Assembly: GCF_965638725.1 (NCBI RefSeq)
Contig: NC_134982.1
Location: forward strand, 682,001-746,000
Direction: 5' to 3'
From: Aptenodytes patagonicus
Taxonomy: Eukaryota > Chordata > Aves > Sphenisciformes > Spheniscidae
DNA: 64,000 bases
This document shows positions 10,001 through 51,130 of this stretch, in pieces; positions within the stretch are counted from its first letter, which is position 1; each line of letters opens with the position of its first letter. The position numbers were made by a program, and so were the translations under genes. The notes below the pieces were generated by a model. That model did not search any database and was not told the origin of the DNA. It worked only from the letters and a program-made list of their open reading frames with translations.

Positions 10001-13000
10001 ATAACCTGAGTCTCCGAAAACGCTGTTTGAATCTTTTGTGGTTCTGTTGTGTGGTAAAGATCTCAGACTCATCAGGTATGACGTGTGTTCTGGTGTCCTG
10101 GGATTTGTAGATGCACTAATTCACCACGAGCATTTTATCCGTAGCCGTGAAAATATGGCTAAAGGTTAAATTTTAACCTTTTTTTGGTGGGAATTCTGAG
10201 TCACCTCATGTTAGGCATGTGTTGGCAGTTTCAAGGTGGGAACTTTCTCCAAGGTCACAGTGCAATGAGGAAGGTGTGTAAGGTCAGGAGTTTGTTTCCT
10301 TACTATCCCGGTTTTGATTAGCTTACACTATCAAGTATGGTTTGAGCATACTTACTTCAGAAAAGCATGCCTGACCCAGAATGTCTTTACTGTAGGTGCA
10401 ACTGTTGAGCTGTGGGAGCTCTGACAGACAAGCAAACCTCTGCTTATTTCCCCAGCTCTGATGTATTTCCACTGGAACACTTTGGCTGTAAGCTGACCCA
10501 TTTGCCATGCACAGTTTGAGTGTTCAGCAGTTCTGTTTTCCTGAGGCAGCACTGGGAACTGGGGTGTGCCTCTACGTCAGCTGCCAGGAACCTAATTGTC
10601 CACGATGTCTGGGCAGAGTCTGCTTGTCAGTTGTACCAAGCCGTGCCACTTCCGATAGTCATTGGGAGCACTTAGGATGATACTAAAGGGCACACACCAT
10701 ATATGATACGTTCTGAATTATACGCTATGGGTTTTTTTGCCTAATGTAAAGTGTACTTGGTTGGCTTGGAGGAGTTGAGGCTTCAGCTTCGCGATTCAGT
10801 TTGCCCCACTTCTAATGTACTACATTGATGGTGCTTGATGGAGACTGCCTCAGATGAGCAAGAGCATGTCTCCAGTCACAGCTGACTTAAAATAGTTATC
10901 TAAACTCTTGAGGTTGCCTTTCTCCAAGGCATTTCAAGAGCTGGGCTTTACCACGGTCATGGCATACTGTAAGGATGCATACAAAAGTGAGTGTGTTTCA
11001 GAACAAATGACTGATAGAAATCATTCCCCTTGAAGATGTAATTTTGGGGGTGTTCAATTATTTTAAAGTGGTTGTTCAATGAAGTAAATATAACTGTTAT
11101 GTATGAAGTAGCTATATAAATTGATAAGCTTAGAGCGTCTAATTTGCATGGCAATCTAACCGAAGTTTAGTAGGGTTTGGAATGAAGGTTATTTCCTTGG
11201 CCCATTTGTGCTGATTCATGCTATTTTGAGTAACTACTTTTTTTTTTTTTCCCTCTTAAAATGTCATAAAAGTTAGCTAGGTTTGAGTTGTTCAGAAGAT
11301 ACTTCTATCTGCCTGTCCAAGCACTTGTTACCAGTAAAATTTCATATCTGTTTTGAGTAATATGTGATCTGTCTCTTATATTTTGGAAGCAAATCTAGTT
11401 TTATATTTGCCTGTTTCCTTGTAGAAGCTTTTTACAGGTAGATTAGTTGATTAATAAATTTTTAATGAAGGATGATACTCTATTAAAGCATTTGGCTGGG
11501 ATCACTGAAGTGAGAATAGAAATGCGATATCCTGCCATCGAAGGACTTCAGTTCTGACTGCTGCTTTGTGAGGATTAAATAGCGAGCGAGAACTGTAGAA
11601 GCATTAACTGAACCCATGTTACCAATGTGATGATTATCAGGCTGGGAGATGGACTGCCGTGCAGTGTCCCAAGGTAACGGTTCTTCTGGTTATCCTGTAA
11701 TGCTCACCTACAGCTATTATCTCATTTGTTGTTTGTACCAGCCAGTGGAAAGTTAGGTGGCAGCTACTTTTGTGGCTGCAGGCATTTCACTTTAACAAAT
11801 AAAATAAATAGTATTTTGTTGTCTCCCTGATACTTACAGATCCCTCTGACAATTTGTGTGGTGAGAATTTGGGCTCCTGGTGTGGTTTACTACCCCTTCC
11901 TCTGTGTTTCATGGTATAAAACCATCTTGCATTTAAGCAACTGCATTGGATGTACTCATCTCATAACTCATGGGAATCCTCTTTCTTTTCTTATGCCCTA
12001 AAAATAGCAATAGCTAATAATATCCATATGAATTGCTGCCACCAGGTGGAAAAAAAATCTTTGCATGTCGACTGGATGAACCATCCATATGCTTTGAATT
12101 GTGCTGCTCATTGTCTCTGTTCTGTTTTAAGCAGATTTTTTTCCTTCTGTCTGAAGCCCACTGCTGTTATTTTAGATTGAGAATGCTAGCCTTAAGACAA
12201 AACGCATGCACCTCTGTATACCTCCTGCTTTGCTGTGCAAAGCAGAGCTTCCTTTTTCTGAAGCAGTCTCTGTTCCTTGGAGTTTTGCTGAATTTGCTGC
12301 GTTTGTTAGTAGTGTGAAGAGGTGGGGATTACCCCAGTTGTGTCTCGGTGTGCACTACCTAGGCGTTTCAGAGCCCCTTTGCCACAGTCAGGTTTACAAA
12401 ATGGTCCTCTGGATTAAATACTTTGCTTTATATCTGCATTGTCAGAAAGGACAGATTTGACAAATTGATCCTTAGGAAGCAGTTGTATTGTTTTGCTTGC
12501 ACAGGACTTGATATTGGAGACCAGGTTACTTTAAAAAAAACAAAACTGCAACCTTACCCAAGAATGGATCATGAGCTGTCTTTTCAATTATAAACTTCAG
12601 TTCTCAAACATTGTTAGAGCCATTCTTTAAACATGTGCCCGTGGATGAAAAATCATTCTTAAACCTAACAGGGTATAAGCTGGGGTATGGACTTGAGTCT
12701 CTTAAATACAGGTGTCTGCTTTGATACAGCCATCAAAGTACTCTGTGGGCTCTGATTTCTTTTTTGGTTGTTTGGATTGCAGTCCTGCAAGCGTCTGTTC
12801 AGTTGCTCTATTTACCTAACAGGCTGTCTTTGTTTCATGCTCCCTTTTTAGCTTAAAATCTCAGTTATTGGCAAGATGAGCAGAAGATGGCAGAATAATG
12901 ACTTCTGTCTCTTAGGGGGAAATGTAATTGGAGTAATCGTGCATCTGCTAGAAAGTCCTTGGGGGGGAAGCCCCCACGCCAGAGATTAATGTTAGACATG

Positions 13001-16000
13001 GTATTCTAGCTGCAGTTTTGGAAGTGCATATTCAGTCCTCCTGTGAGTAGGTTTTGTTTTTCAATGTTTCTTTCTCCAATAACACATAGTAAAGAAATTC
13101 CAGTAAGTATAGGAAAGATTTTAAAAACATGCGAATTGGTGAACATGTAAGTTCTACCTGGGTGGAGAAATTTCAAAATGAATTTTTTTCTTTAATTTTT
13201 TTTTTTTTACTGTTACTCTATTGCAACAGTATTCCTGCTGACAAGGAAAACAAGTGTCATTTGACTAGTTCATTGCTGGAGCTCCAAGTAGAGTTCTCGC
13301 TTTAAAATGTTTGATGGAGTTTCCCAAGTGAGGTTGAAAGACGTTTGCATTTTATTGAACAGGATATTGGTGTTACTGTGTTTTGTAACGATGGTTTTGC
13401 TGTTTTATTGGAGAAGACCATTTCCTTATTGGTTTGGCAAAATGCATTTCCTTGTTTCACAGCAATGTGAAGCCTGACAGCTTTATATTTGGATTACATT
13501 GAATCATGATTCAATAGATGCAGAATTGGTGCAGCTATGGAAGTTTCAGTATTTGCCTTCTGCCTGCCAAGGCAGTGATTAGTCAGCTGCTGTTAGGATT
13601 TCCTCTTGGGATCCTCTCGACAGGTGCCCAAGAAAGACTGTTCAGGGGCATACTGAGGCAGGAAGAATTTACCTGTTTTTTGCTTTGTTTTGGGGGTTTG
13701 TTTGTTTTTTTTTTTTAATATGTAGTGATGGGTTTTGTAATCTTTCTAGAGTGAAGAAATATGGGACAAACCCCAAATATCTGAGGATCAGGCTTTTCAT
13801 TTATTTACTTTTTTAATACATAGTTAAATATCAGTGAAACATCTTGATGTAGCTTTTTTGTCCTATTTTAACTCCAGAGACCTATAGTAGTTCAGAAAGG
13901 TCTTTCTGAGCTTGCTTTTTGTACTATTTGAGTTTGGTTTATGACTCTTGCTTAAAATATTGATGTGGTTACATTCTAAAACAACAGTCCGTGGCAAGGT
14001 TTGAGGAATTGTTGTACTAGGCACTGCATGAACGTATGAGATTGTTGTTAAGGAGATGACGGCAGGTTGTAAGCTGTGCACGGGTTGTGAAGGGACTGAT
14101 GACTGACAGATACGTAATTGTTAGGCTTGTTCTGCTTCACATTGTAGGTTTTTATATCCACAATAAATAACAAATTTAGTAGCGTTTTAATTCTTTTACT
14201 ATGCATATGCCTTATTCTAGATGGATCTGTAACTTTGTTTTAGGGCCACTTTGAGTGACTATCTGATTTGCGGCATTAAAGTTATACGCCTTGTGACCCC
14301 CAGTTCTTGCAACAGTGTCATATGCAGTGGCTTTCCAGAGGAGAATTTAGAGTAAGATTATTTTGTTGTTGTTTACAGCCTTCAAACAAATGCAGTAAAT
14401 GCTTTTTTTACAAGGTTTAAGTTATTCCCAATTAGCTGGTACTTGCCCTGAGGCATGAGCAGACACAAAACCTGAGTGACCAAAGCACTGGAATTTGCAC
14501 CTGAGTTTTTTGCCTTTTTAATAAATAAACTCAAGCAGGCATAATTAAACTTGTTTAATACTATTTTCCTCTCCTTTACCTCCCCATACATCAACCCTGC
14601 TGTTGGATCAGCTTAATTTTCTAAGATAAGGAGGCTGTTAGCTTGGTTTATTCCTGCTGTGCCAGAACTGGGAGCTAACTATTGCTTCCCGCCGGCCCAG
14701 GAAGCGTGGCCACCCCAGTCAGTGCCCGCCTGGGCTCAGAGCTGACCCCAGCCTTGCCAAGGGAGACGGTCTTTGTTGCCGCACTGGCTGCCTCCCTGCA
14801 AGCGAGGTTAAAGCAGCTGCAGTTCAAGTTGTCAGTGCTCTGCATGCCTGCCCTCAGAGGCTGGCTGGTACTGATGGATGGTTGTGGAGTTAGTGGCTAC
14901 TGAGCTGTTGGGGAAACCTCTTGATTTCTTCTAATGCTTTCTCTAGACTGAAGTTTTGTTTAATGTAAGGGTTTCTGCTTTTGGGACTTACCTGAAATGG
15001 ATTGAAAACCCCTGTCTTCAAGTCAGGAACTAGAAAATAAGGACCATACAACCAAGAACCAACTGTTTTAAGTGTTCTTTGAGTATTTTATCAAGCACCA
15101 TATAACAACTGTGTTGTTCCATCTTAGGCCCTCCAAGAACTGTTTCCACAGGCACCAAAAGCTCTCTTCGTAAACTTTGGCAGCATTAGAAGTTAGTTGA
15201 GAATTTAGGAAAGTTACTTGTGTGTAACACTGCTGGTGGGATGGTGTTTGCTGCCCTTGAAAATGCATAGCTTGATCCCCAGGCAGCAGGATCCTTCGGA
15301 GTTTAAACTTGTAGTTTGCATTACATGTAGTCAAGTAGATCTCATTTTATGAAATGCTCATCCTGTCTCTGAGAGGAACTGTGCAGCTTTTCTTGTGTTG
15401 GAATTTTGTTTTGCTCATTTTCTTTCCCACTGCCTATGTTCAAACATTGCTAATTATTGGTTGAATCTAAGCTTGATGCGAGAGATGATGCATTCAGAGA
15501 AATTTGTAAATTTGTAGCTTTTTTTATTAGTCCATTCAGTGCAAGATGTGTAAAAGCAGTGTTCATTTTGGGTTATATTATTGTGAAATGGGAAAAGCAG
15601 GTGGGATCTTGTTTGAAAGAGTTTTACCCCCAGCTCCAGCAAACTGAACCCTTTTTTTTTTTCCTTACTTGAAAGACCAATTTGCAAGCGATTGTTATTT
15701 CAGCTCGAGTCTGAACATAAGCAGTGCACACAAACGTAAGAAATTGTCTGTCTCTTCTGAGAATAGATCCGTTTAAGAATGGACCATTGCTATTATTTTA
15801 TTTCAACATTGTTCATAGTTTTTCTCCTGCATGGCATAGCCTTTCTAGCTTTTTTTTTTTTTTAAGTTGTGGTGCCTTTTTTTTTCTCCTCAGAATAGTG
15901 ACCACTGCAAAAATCAGTAGCGGCTGCCTCTCTTTCTGCCATGTTTAATTCACCTTTGGTTTCCACTGTGTCCATCCTGCATCCAGGTGCCGGTGGATGT

Positions 16001-16870
16001 GAGCTCTCCTCTCTTTCCATCCCCTGCTGGCTCAGTATTAGTTGGCATCTCTGCTGCCCCATGCGGTCGGTTCCTCCTGTCTCCTCTTTCACATCGTGAT
16101 CGCTCTCCACCTTCCTCTGAACTTCTGACATCGCTTTGACATCCCAGCTAGCCCTTTTCATGCAGACCAGGTGTCAAGAAACTTAACTCTAAACCAATTT
16201 GTCACCCTGTCACTGGAGGACTCCCTCGCCCTTGGCCCCACAACACCTCTCTGCTCTCTTCTGACTGCAGGTGCCTTTCTAACAGTCTCCTAGCCAGCCC
16301 CGGGCTCCTCCACTGCCATGTGCTCGCTGACAGCCCTGCCTGTGCTCCCCATCAGTCGGACCACTGTCCCCTCGGCTGCTGTTCATCTCCGAGGGCAGGG
16401 GGCAGGCAGGCAGGCAGCTATGCTTCCCAGGAGACTCTGCCGGCCACCGGGGATGTTAGCGATGAGGTCTTTGGGTGCAGAGACAGTGCCCTCTGCATTT
16501 CATGGTATCAGGGCTAGTAAATGCTGCCTGAAATCACTGATGTGTGTGTGGTTTCGTTGCCTTCTGCAGAAATGATAATGGTGCTGCCTGCAGTACAGAG
16601 CAGCTCAGCGGACAGAGTTGTGCTGCCTGCAGGGTAACAGTTAATGAGATCTCCTCTGTTAGCGTGGTTTTCCAGTTGGCAGTTTAGTTCTTTGAGCAGG
16701 TAAAGTGAACACAATTAATTTGAACTTCCCCCCCCTCAACAGACCATTGCACTGGCGTTCCCAGCTAGCATCACAGGCTGCTTCTGTTTGTGTTTTAGGT
16801 ATTTCCATTTAGCTATGCATCTATAATAGAAAACAAATGCAGTGTTTTTTTGACATCTCATCTAACCCTT

Positions 16871-16924
16871 TGCATGATTAATTAGTTCATTAATCATTAA
16901 TCAGTTAATCAGTAAAGATTAATA
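16871..16924 (+). promoter_or_regulatory. Cluster of HNF1/homeodomain-like sites
   Basis: Four or more TTAAT-type motifs occur within about 50 bp. One of them, ATTAATCATTAAT (889-901 of the 16-kb block, i.e. 16889-16901), contains the full TTAATCATTAA core of the HNF1 palindrome. A second partial site, GTTAATCAGTAAA, lies at 16904-16916. HNF1 factors act in liver and intestine, where ATP8B1 works, so a role as an intronic enhancer is plausible. The evidence is motif-level only. Confidence 0.35.
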
Positions 16925-18493
16925 GACTAAAGGCTGAATCTCTGTGTGCCAGGGGTATTGTTTGTCTTAGAGTGAGAGCAATTCAAAGATCTGGTGGTAT
17001 TTTTTGTTTTAAGGACTGTGAATGTAAGGATCTTCAACTCTTCCCCTCCAGTAGTCCCCACGTAAGGTATTAGCAGGGCAGAATCCTTGACTACTGCAGG
17101 GCTTCTTACAGTCATGTATATTTTATATATATTTCCAAGAGGAATTGAGCGTTACATCCTGCTCTAAAAGGACTTTGTCTAACATTCAAACAATTTGGGA
17201 TTGAAAACATAAGGAATTTCTTCTGCCTGAACAGACATTCAGTGTAAAGAAAATCTAAGTGTCTGTAAACCCCAAAGTAGGCACGGGGTTGAAGAGTCTG
17301 ACCCTGGCTTGCTTGCAAAGCTAAGGTGTTGTTGGCTAAGGGCAGGATTGTCCATATCCCTGTTTGGATAGGAAAAAATTGGAAAAAGTCAGTGTTTGTG
17401 TTGGCTGTAAGTATTGCTTAGCAAGTTGGAGTTTGCAGAATTGTTAAAAGGGAAAACCCATACCCAATTCAGCAATGTCTGCCTGGCTTGCCAGTGGAAT
17501 GAAACCTCGATGTAACCTGGGAGTCCCTGAGCCCTGACATGGGTTGGGCAACTGCCTGCCTGCAGCCGCTGCAGCACATCTGTGCTGCGGCGAGGCACCG
17601 TGCTCAGCAAGGGCTGTATGGCCAGCTGTTCATTGACCACCATGCGAGAGAAACTGCATGGATTGCATCACGGACCGGTTCCTGTAATGATGTCTGTGCA
17701 AGTTCTTCTGGCCCCACGTATTAAGTTGTTAATGAGTAGGTTGCTCTGCAGATAAATTTTTGGTTCAGGTTCCTCGTTAATACTTTTCTTCCTTTCTATA
17801 TCAGGTGAAATATGAGATTTTATGGGGATGAGGTGGTAGTCGAGAAAGAACAAAAGGGGTAAAAAGATGAGAAATAAACCAAAATATCACAGTGAGGTAG
17901 TCAGGTGCCTGAGTTTGAGCTTGAATCTCCTGCGTCTTGAGGTGAATTCCCTAACTCCTAGGCTATTTAGGGAAACAAATGATCTTTTCACAAAAGTTTC
18001 AGGTTCCACAACTGTGTTAGTGACTAGCTGTCATGTTCCTGGCTAATTGCGTCAGTAAGCAGCCTCTAATAGCTTGAGTGGGTCTTGAGAGAAGTTGTAT
18101 TAATTCATATTAAATCAAACTGTGCGGTCATATGATACCTTGTGGTTTTGGTTTATTTTGTAAACTGGCAGTCTTGAAACATTAGCCTGTGTGCTGGGCA
18201 AGCACTGCAGTGCTGCAGCTCATGAGTACTGCATGCTTTGCGCTCCCAGCCAATAGTCGTGTCATTTGAGTAGCATATTAAGTGCTCATGCAATATTTAT
18301 ATCTCTCTTATAAGAGATATTAAGGATGCGAGACAATTCAGCTTTGCAAAAATAGAAACTAATGTGGATGTCAACAGGGTTTGGTGTCAGCCCCAATGAT
18401 TGCTGGTTTCGTTAGCAACAGCATATGGGGTATAGGGTGGCCCTGGCCTTCCTTCACAAAACCAGGCCCTTTTGCAGGACAGGTCAACAGATC

Positions 18494-18690
18494 ATAGAAT
18501 CATTAAGGTTGGAAAAGACCTCTAAGATCATTGAGTCCAACCGTTAACCAAACAGCACCATGCCCCCTAAACCATGTCCCTAAGCGCCTCATCTACACGT
18601 CTTTTAAATACCTCCAGGGATGGGGACTCAACCACTTCCCTGGGCAGCCTGTTCCAATCTTTAACCACTCTTTCAGTAAAGAAATTTAAA
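18494..18690 (-). mobile_element. CR1 LINE, 3'-end fragment, antisense
   Basis: Reads as the reverse complement of the CR1 3' end. It opens with ATCATAGAATCATTAAGGTT and GGAAAAGACCTCTAAGATCA, continues through the GTCCAACC block, and ends near GTTCCAATCTTTAACCACTC. It is a 5'-truncated copy of the common avian CR1 type, moderately diverged. Confidence 0.92.
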
Positions 18691-18774
18691 AAAAGATGGG
18701 CACTTCACAGCTAGCTGCTGTGCATATTATGTTACTTGGTTTCAGCGATCCTTTAACTTGGTTTTATTTTGAAG

Positions 18775-19250
18775 TTGCCAGGGAGCAGCTAGAGCAGGGC
18801 TCCTCCCCATGGCAAAGAAAGCAGACGGGGGTCCCAGGGCTCACAAGGCAAGCAGGACAGACCCTGAAATGATGGCCAGATCCAACCAGAGTCCAAGCCA
18901 TAAGGCAATGCCGTGGTGATGAGGCAGGTCCAGGGTCAAGTTGGGAAGTTGATGTGTAGTTCAGGGTTAGGATCAGGCCCAGTGATGGCCAGAGAGGTCC
19001 ACAGTGTCAAAGCAAAGCTGAAGGGGGCATGGACATGGCCACAGCTCAGCTGGAGACCGGCCCTGCTCAGATGCAGCTCAGACAGGGCCCATGGGCTGAG
19101 CCAAAATGTGGCTCCTGGTCCCACGGGTGTGGGGGGGCTGGGGCGAGGCTGGTTGGGACCACAGAGGCTTATTGGTGCCCTTAGGGCCCTGGCAGAAATG
19201 GCTGAGGTGATGGTGCCCCCTCCTCTCCTCACAGTTTTTAATTTTCTTAC
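18775..19250. repeat. GC-rich degenerate repeat-like block, family unknown
   Basis: Unlike its AT-rich flanks, this block is rich in degenerate GGTCCA / GGTCAAG / CAGGGCC words, suggesting an old minisatellite or an unidentified interspersed repeat. A 129-codon open frame crosses it on the + strand, but the composition explains that and no family is recognisable. A similar GC-rich patch occurs at about 19980-20200. Confidence 0.4.
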
Positions 19251-20495
19251 AGCTGTTGTGGTACCTAGCACAGACAGGACAAAACCTGTTTGGAAGTGTT
19301 GATCTGCAGAAACAAATGCAATTTAAGCTTCAGTACAACAAATTTGGGTATTGCATGGTTAGAAATGAACAGGACACGCTCATCGGAATGGCCTGAACCC
19401 TTGCACCAGATCGGTTATTAAAATGCCAGGACACCCAGCAAGGCGACTAACTGGCCAAATGTAGATGAAGACCACCTAGGAATCGTGCAGGTGGCTATTT
19501 GTAGGTGTTGGTTGGAGGGGAGTTACCCATGAGTAGATGGTTTCTGGATTTTGTTTACAAGCAGTTAATCGGACGCTGTCCGTTGCAGCAGATAGCTTAA
19601 GCTGTAGAATCTGTCTCAGTGATCTAAAAATGCTGGAGGAGGCTGGGATCGCCTATTGTGGGATATCAGTCTTGCTCCTGTCTGAGATCACAGCCAACTG
19701 AAGCAGCCCCAGTCACAGCAATGTTGGGAGTTTTTCAAGAGCTATAATTTAAATAAACTTTATGGAAAGTGGAGATCCCAATTTGGGAAATAATGTGCTA
19801 GTGCTCAAGGGTTAGGGAGCACATGCGCTTTCTGAAAAGCTTCAGGCAGAGGTATGCACACACACCTCACAGCTTCAACTGACTGGTCTTGTGTGTGGAA
19901 CCACAAACTAGTTATAAACTTCCTCGGGTATTTGGACACCAAGATATGGGATCTTGCAATGAGAAACGCTGACGTTCAGCCTGTGGGGAGGGGAGAGGAA
20001 GCAAGGACTGGTTTAGGTGAGACTGGGCAGACCGGGATGGAGGAGCAGCTGCATGACCCGAACCCTCGATGGCACAACTTGTGCTGGCCTGGCGCTCGGT
20101 GCCTGGCCCCACCATGGCCAAGTGGGGCTCTGGCTCCTGTGGCTCTGCAGGGGATGGCGTAATGGCCACTGGGAGTTGGGTGTTTGTGGGCTCCCTAATT
20201 CCTACGTCCCACTCAGGGTGTGCTGCCTCACAAGCACAGGGCGTTCCTTAGTCTGTCATGTGAGCACGTGTAATTACATATAGCAGAACAGTAATGAACG
20301 ACTTGCTGTGAAAATAACTGCCTCATGACTTTGGTCTGTGCTTGAGAACCAAGCCCATGCTCTATGCTGTTCCAGGGAAAATGGTTTCAAACGTGGGTTT
20401 TGGTGACGAGCATCAACAGAGTAAAATTACGGAGATGTGGTTTCCAGCACTTGCTATGTTAACTCCTTTCCCTAACTTTTACAAAATGCTTACAG
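19251..20495. other. Non-coding sequence upstream of the first coding exon
   Basis: No exon, repeat or RNA gene is recognised apart from the GC-richer patch at about 19980-20200. The last stretch forms the acceptor region (TTACAG ending at 20495) of the first coding exon of ATP8B1. Confidence 0.5.
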
Positions 20496-20507
20496 GGTGC
20501 TAGCAGC

Positions 20508-48798
<28,291 letters not shown>

Positions 48799-49495
48799 TT
48801 TACTGCATTTTGGAGAGAAGCTTTTTATCCCAGTAATTGCACAAAAGTTATTTTTTAAACAAACTCAGGATATTTTTTTAACCAAATAGCATAAGGATGT
48901 GAAGATTTTTGTTTTATCACAGAACTTCCTGGTTTTGGACTACTGGAAACATAGCAAGGCCAAGAGTTTTCTACGGAGCTACTAATCCTTGTGCAACTGA
49001 TTTCTGTTTAATGTGAAAGTGAAGGATATGTGTGCTAGGGTATGAAAACCCAGCATTGTAATTTTATTTTTCTTTTTAGTGATGCCTGGAATTGCAAACC
49101 TTTTTCACATTTTAATAATATGTTGGTATAAAACTGCAGCTACATTTCATATTTTGTCTTTGAAAGCAAACTGCTAAGTAGTGGTTACCTTGTGTGCGCC
49201 ATTTCATTAAATTGCACAGTCATAATGGCAAATCAGATGATCAGTCTTTTGAGAGGGCCCTAGATAATCTCATCTGTACAAGTTCAGATGAGAATAAGAG
49301 ATATCTGGTGATAAAATCTGACACTGACTAAAGTTTATTAGGAATTCTGACACTTATAGGTGTGGTTTCTGTTCCTTTCTTCAACAGTTGACTACAGCTT
49401 GCTGCACTAAATCGAGAGAGATCATTCTTTGCATCTTGTTAGTATGAGTGATATGCCATTGTTCCTTTCATAGCCAATTCCTTTATTTCCCCCGG

Positions 49496-49501
49496 AATAA
49501 A
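49496..49501 (+). promoter_or_regulatory. ATP8B1: Poly(A) signal AATAAA (proximal candidate)
   Basis: Canonical hexamer about 700 nt after the stop, followed by a T/G-rich region (TCTGTTGTCTGTTTCTCTG) about 40 nt downstream, as expected for a cleavage site. Confidence 0.5.
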
Positions 49502-49939
49502 GAGATCTGAGTCAATAGTTAGCAAGTGAGAATCCCCCCCTCTGTTGTCTGTTTCTCTGCCGGTCTCTCTTTCCAACTCTAGAGTATGTTTGTGTCTACT
49601 TACACAGTATATTTATGAACAGATATATCTGATCTCTGGAAAGCTGCCCTTTGAGCTGGCAAAAGTTTGTTCATTTCAGTTTTAGATACAGCAGTCAATA
49701 ATGGATAAATAGAAAACAGTTGCTTGTAGTGAGTCGATTCTTACAATGTAAAAAGTGTTTTTATGGGAGTCTCTTTACATTTGCACATACTTCTACTCTT
49801 CAAGTTGAGATGTATTAATGTTTCACTTCTGTCTACTTCCAACTCCCAGACTAAGGTTGATTACTGAAGCGGTTTTATAGTGAAAATCATGATATACAGC
49901 TGCTGTTTAATGGAATGTACATTTCAAAAATTTAATGCA

Positions 49940-49945
49940 AATAAA
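49940..49945 (+). promoter_or_regulatory. ATP8B1: Poly(A) signal AATAAA (distal candidate)
   Basis: Canonical hexamer about 1.14 kb after the stop. The downstream GTGTGAGTGGAGTTT is GT-rich. It could define a longer alternative 3' end. Confidence 0.5.
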
Positions 49946-49965
49946 TATCCTAAAGTTTACAGCTT

Positions 49966-51130
49966 CTCTTAAGTATATGGGTAAGAATAGAAGTGTGAGT
50001 GGAGTTTAAGTAGGAAATAGAGATAACTAATCTCTCATCAAGACAGATGGGGTTGGTCTTTAAAAAAAGAAAAAAACCCAAACAAACCCCATCACGTGTT
50101 GGACTCTAAAACCGGGTGTAATATTAAAATATTAAATATGTAAATTGAGGTGGGTATATTCCTTTTATTTCTAATGAGACTTACTAAAGACAAACATTTG
50201 TCATAGATAATGATTGTCTTCGGCTGGTCATGAAAAGCAAAGCTGCTTTAGCTAAGGTAGGTTGGTTGGTTTGTTTGTTTGAAGGGTGACCAGAAGGTTA
50301 AGAAAAAGTAGATGAGAAGGGAGCCTGAAAGCTAGCAGGCTTTGAGCCTACCGCAGTGTTCATCCCCTAATGAGATGTTCCTGCTGTTATTACCAAAGTG
50401 CGCAATAGCAGATTTCACTCTGTTGTGTTAGAGATTGTTTTATTACTTGGACAAAAAGACAGGGTATCCAGTACAGAACCACGAACACCAACTTAATTTT
50501 GAACCACGCTTTCCATAGTCTCAAACTAGGAGAAGGTGAAAGGAAGACTTTAAGTTTCTAGGTAAGAACTGGTATTCCTCAAAACAGCTTTTCTTATAAT
50601 CCCTCTACCGCTGCATGACTTCAGTCAGTTGTCTAAGCTCGTGCTCTGTTCTCGTATTACTCGCTCCTGCGATTGGCGTTACGCTGCCTTCCTCGCTCTG
50701 CTGCTGGAGGAAGGCCTGTTCTCGTACCCGCTTGCCGCAGAGATGCCTGCGGCGGGCGGGAAGGGGGCAAGGACCGCTAATGGAGCCCATGGCGCGTTGG
50801 GAGCAGTTAACTTCCAGAAGTGCTGGCCGCCTCCTGCCCGCTTCCCAAGGGGCTGGAGGAACCCCTTCTCGTGTATGGCCGGCAGTCTAGTGGCCGTGTC
50901 CCAGCGCGATCGCAGGTGGAATCTAAGACGTGAACGGGGAGTTTGTGGAAAGCCACGATGAGATTGAAGACCATGTCGAGTCGAAGCGCCTGCAGTGGAA
51001 GCGCTGGAAACTGGTATTCAAAACACATCTCCCCCGCGTCTCCCCGTGCGCGGTGAGGACGTTATCTGGGGAAGAACAGGCACCAGTGAAAAAGAAAGGT
51101 CCCGGTGCGTCTCAGGCAGCGTAGGGCGGA
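49966..51130. other. Intergenic ATP8B1-NARS1
   Basis: AT-rich to about 50580, then progressively G+C-rich (50600-51130), grading into the NARS1 CpG island. No gene, RNA gene or repeat is recognised. Short open frames in the G+C-rich part have no family resemblance. Confidence 0.6.

Larger units (their letters stand above)
5351..18490. other. Probable ATP8B1 5' intron, proximal part
   Basis: AT-rich sequence without coding exons, open-frame chains or RNA genes that I can recognise. Contents are the two MIR relics, homopolymer T tracts (for example 11240-11253 and 13193-13209), a C-rich tract near 5877-5894, and a GGCA repeat near 16398-16418. There is also a G+C-richer stretch at 15950-16500 with no long protein similarity, and a TTAATCA-rich site cluster at 16871-16924. 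A stretch at 17895-17970 has the feel of a very old tRNA-derived repeat, but I cannot name it. Confidence 0.5.
48799..49965 (+). other. ATP8B1: ATP8B1 3' UTR (probable extent)
   Basis: AT-rich sequence after the stop codon with two canonical poly(A) signals, AATAAA at 49496-49501 and at 49940-49945. The end is inferred. A 30-nt CR1-like scrap may lie at about 49248-49278. Confidence 0.6.

Noticed and set aside
18304..18320. CTCTTATAAGAG palindrome
   Set aside because: A 12-bp palindrome of low complexity in AT-rich DNA; expected by chance at this scale.
18913..19302. 129-codon open frame in the GC-rich block
   Set aside because: Low-complexity composition and an open antisense frame at the same place; more likely repeat-derived.
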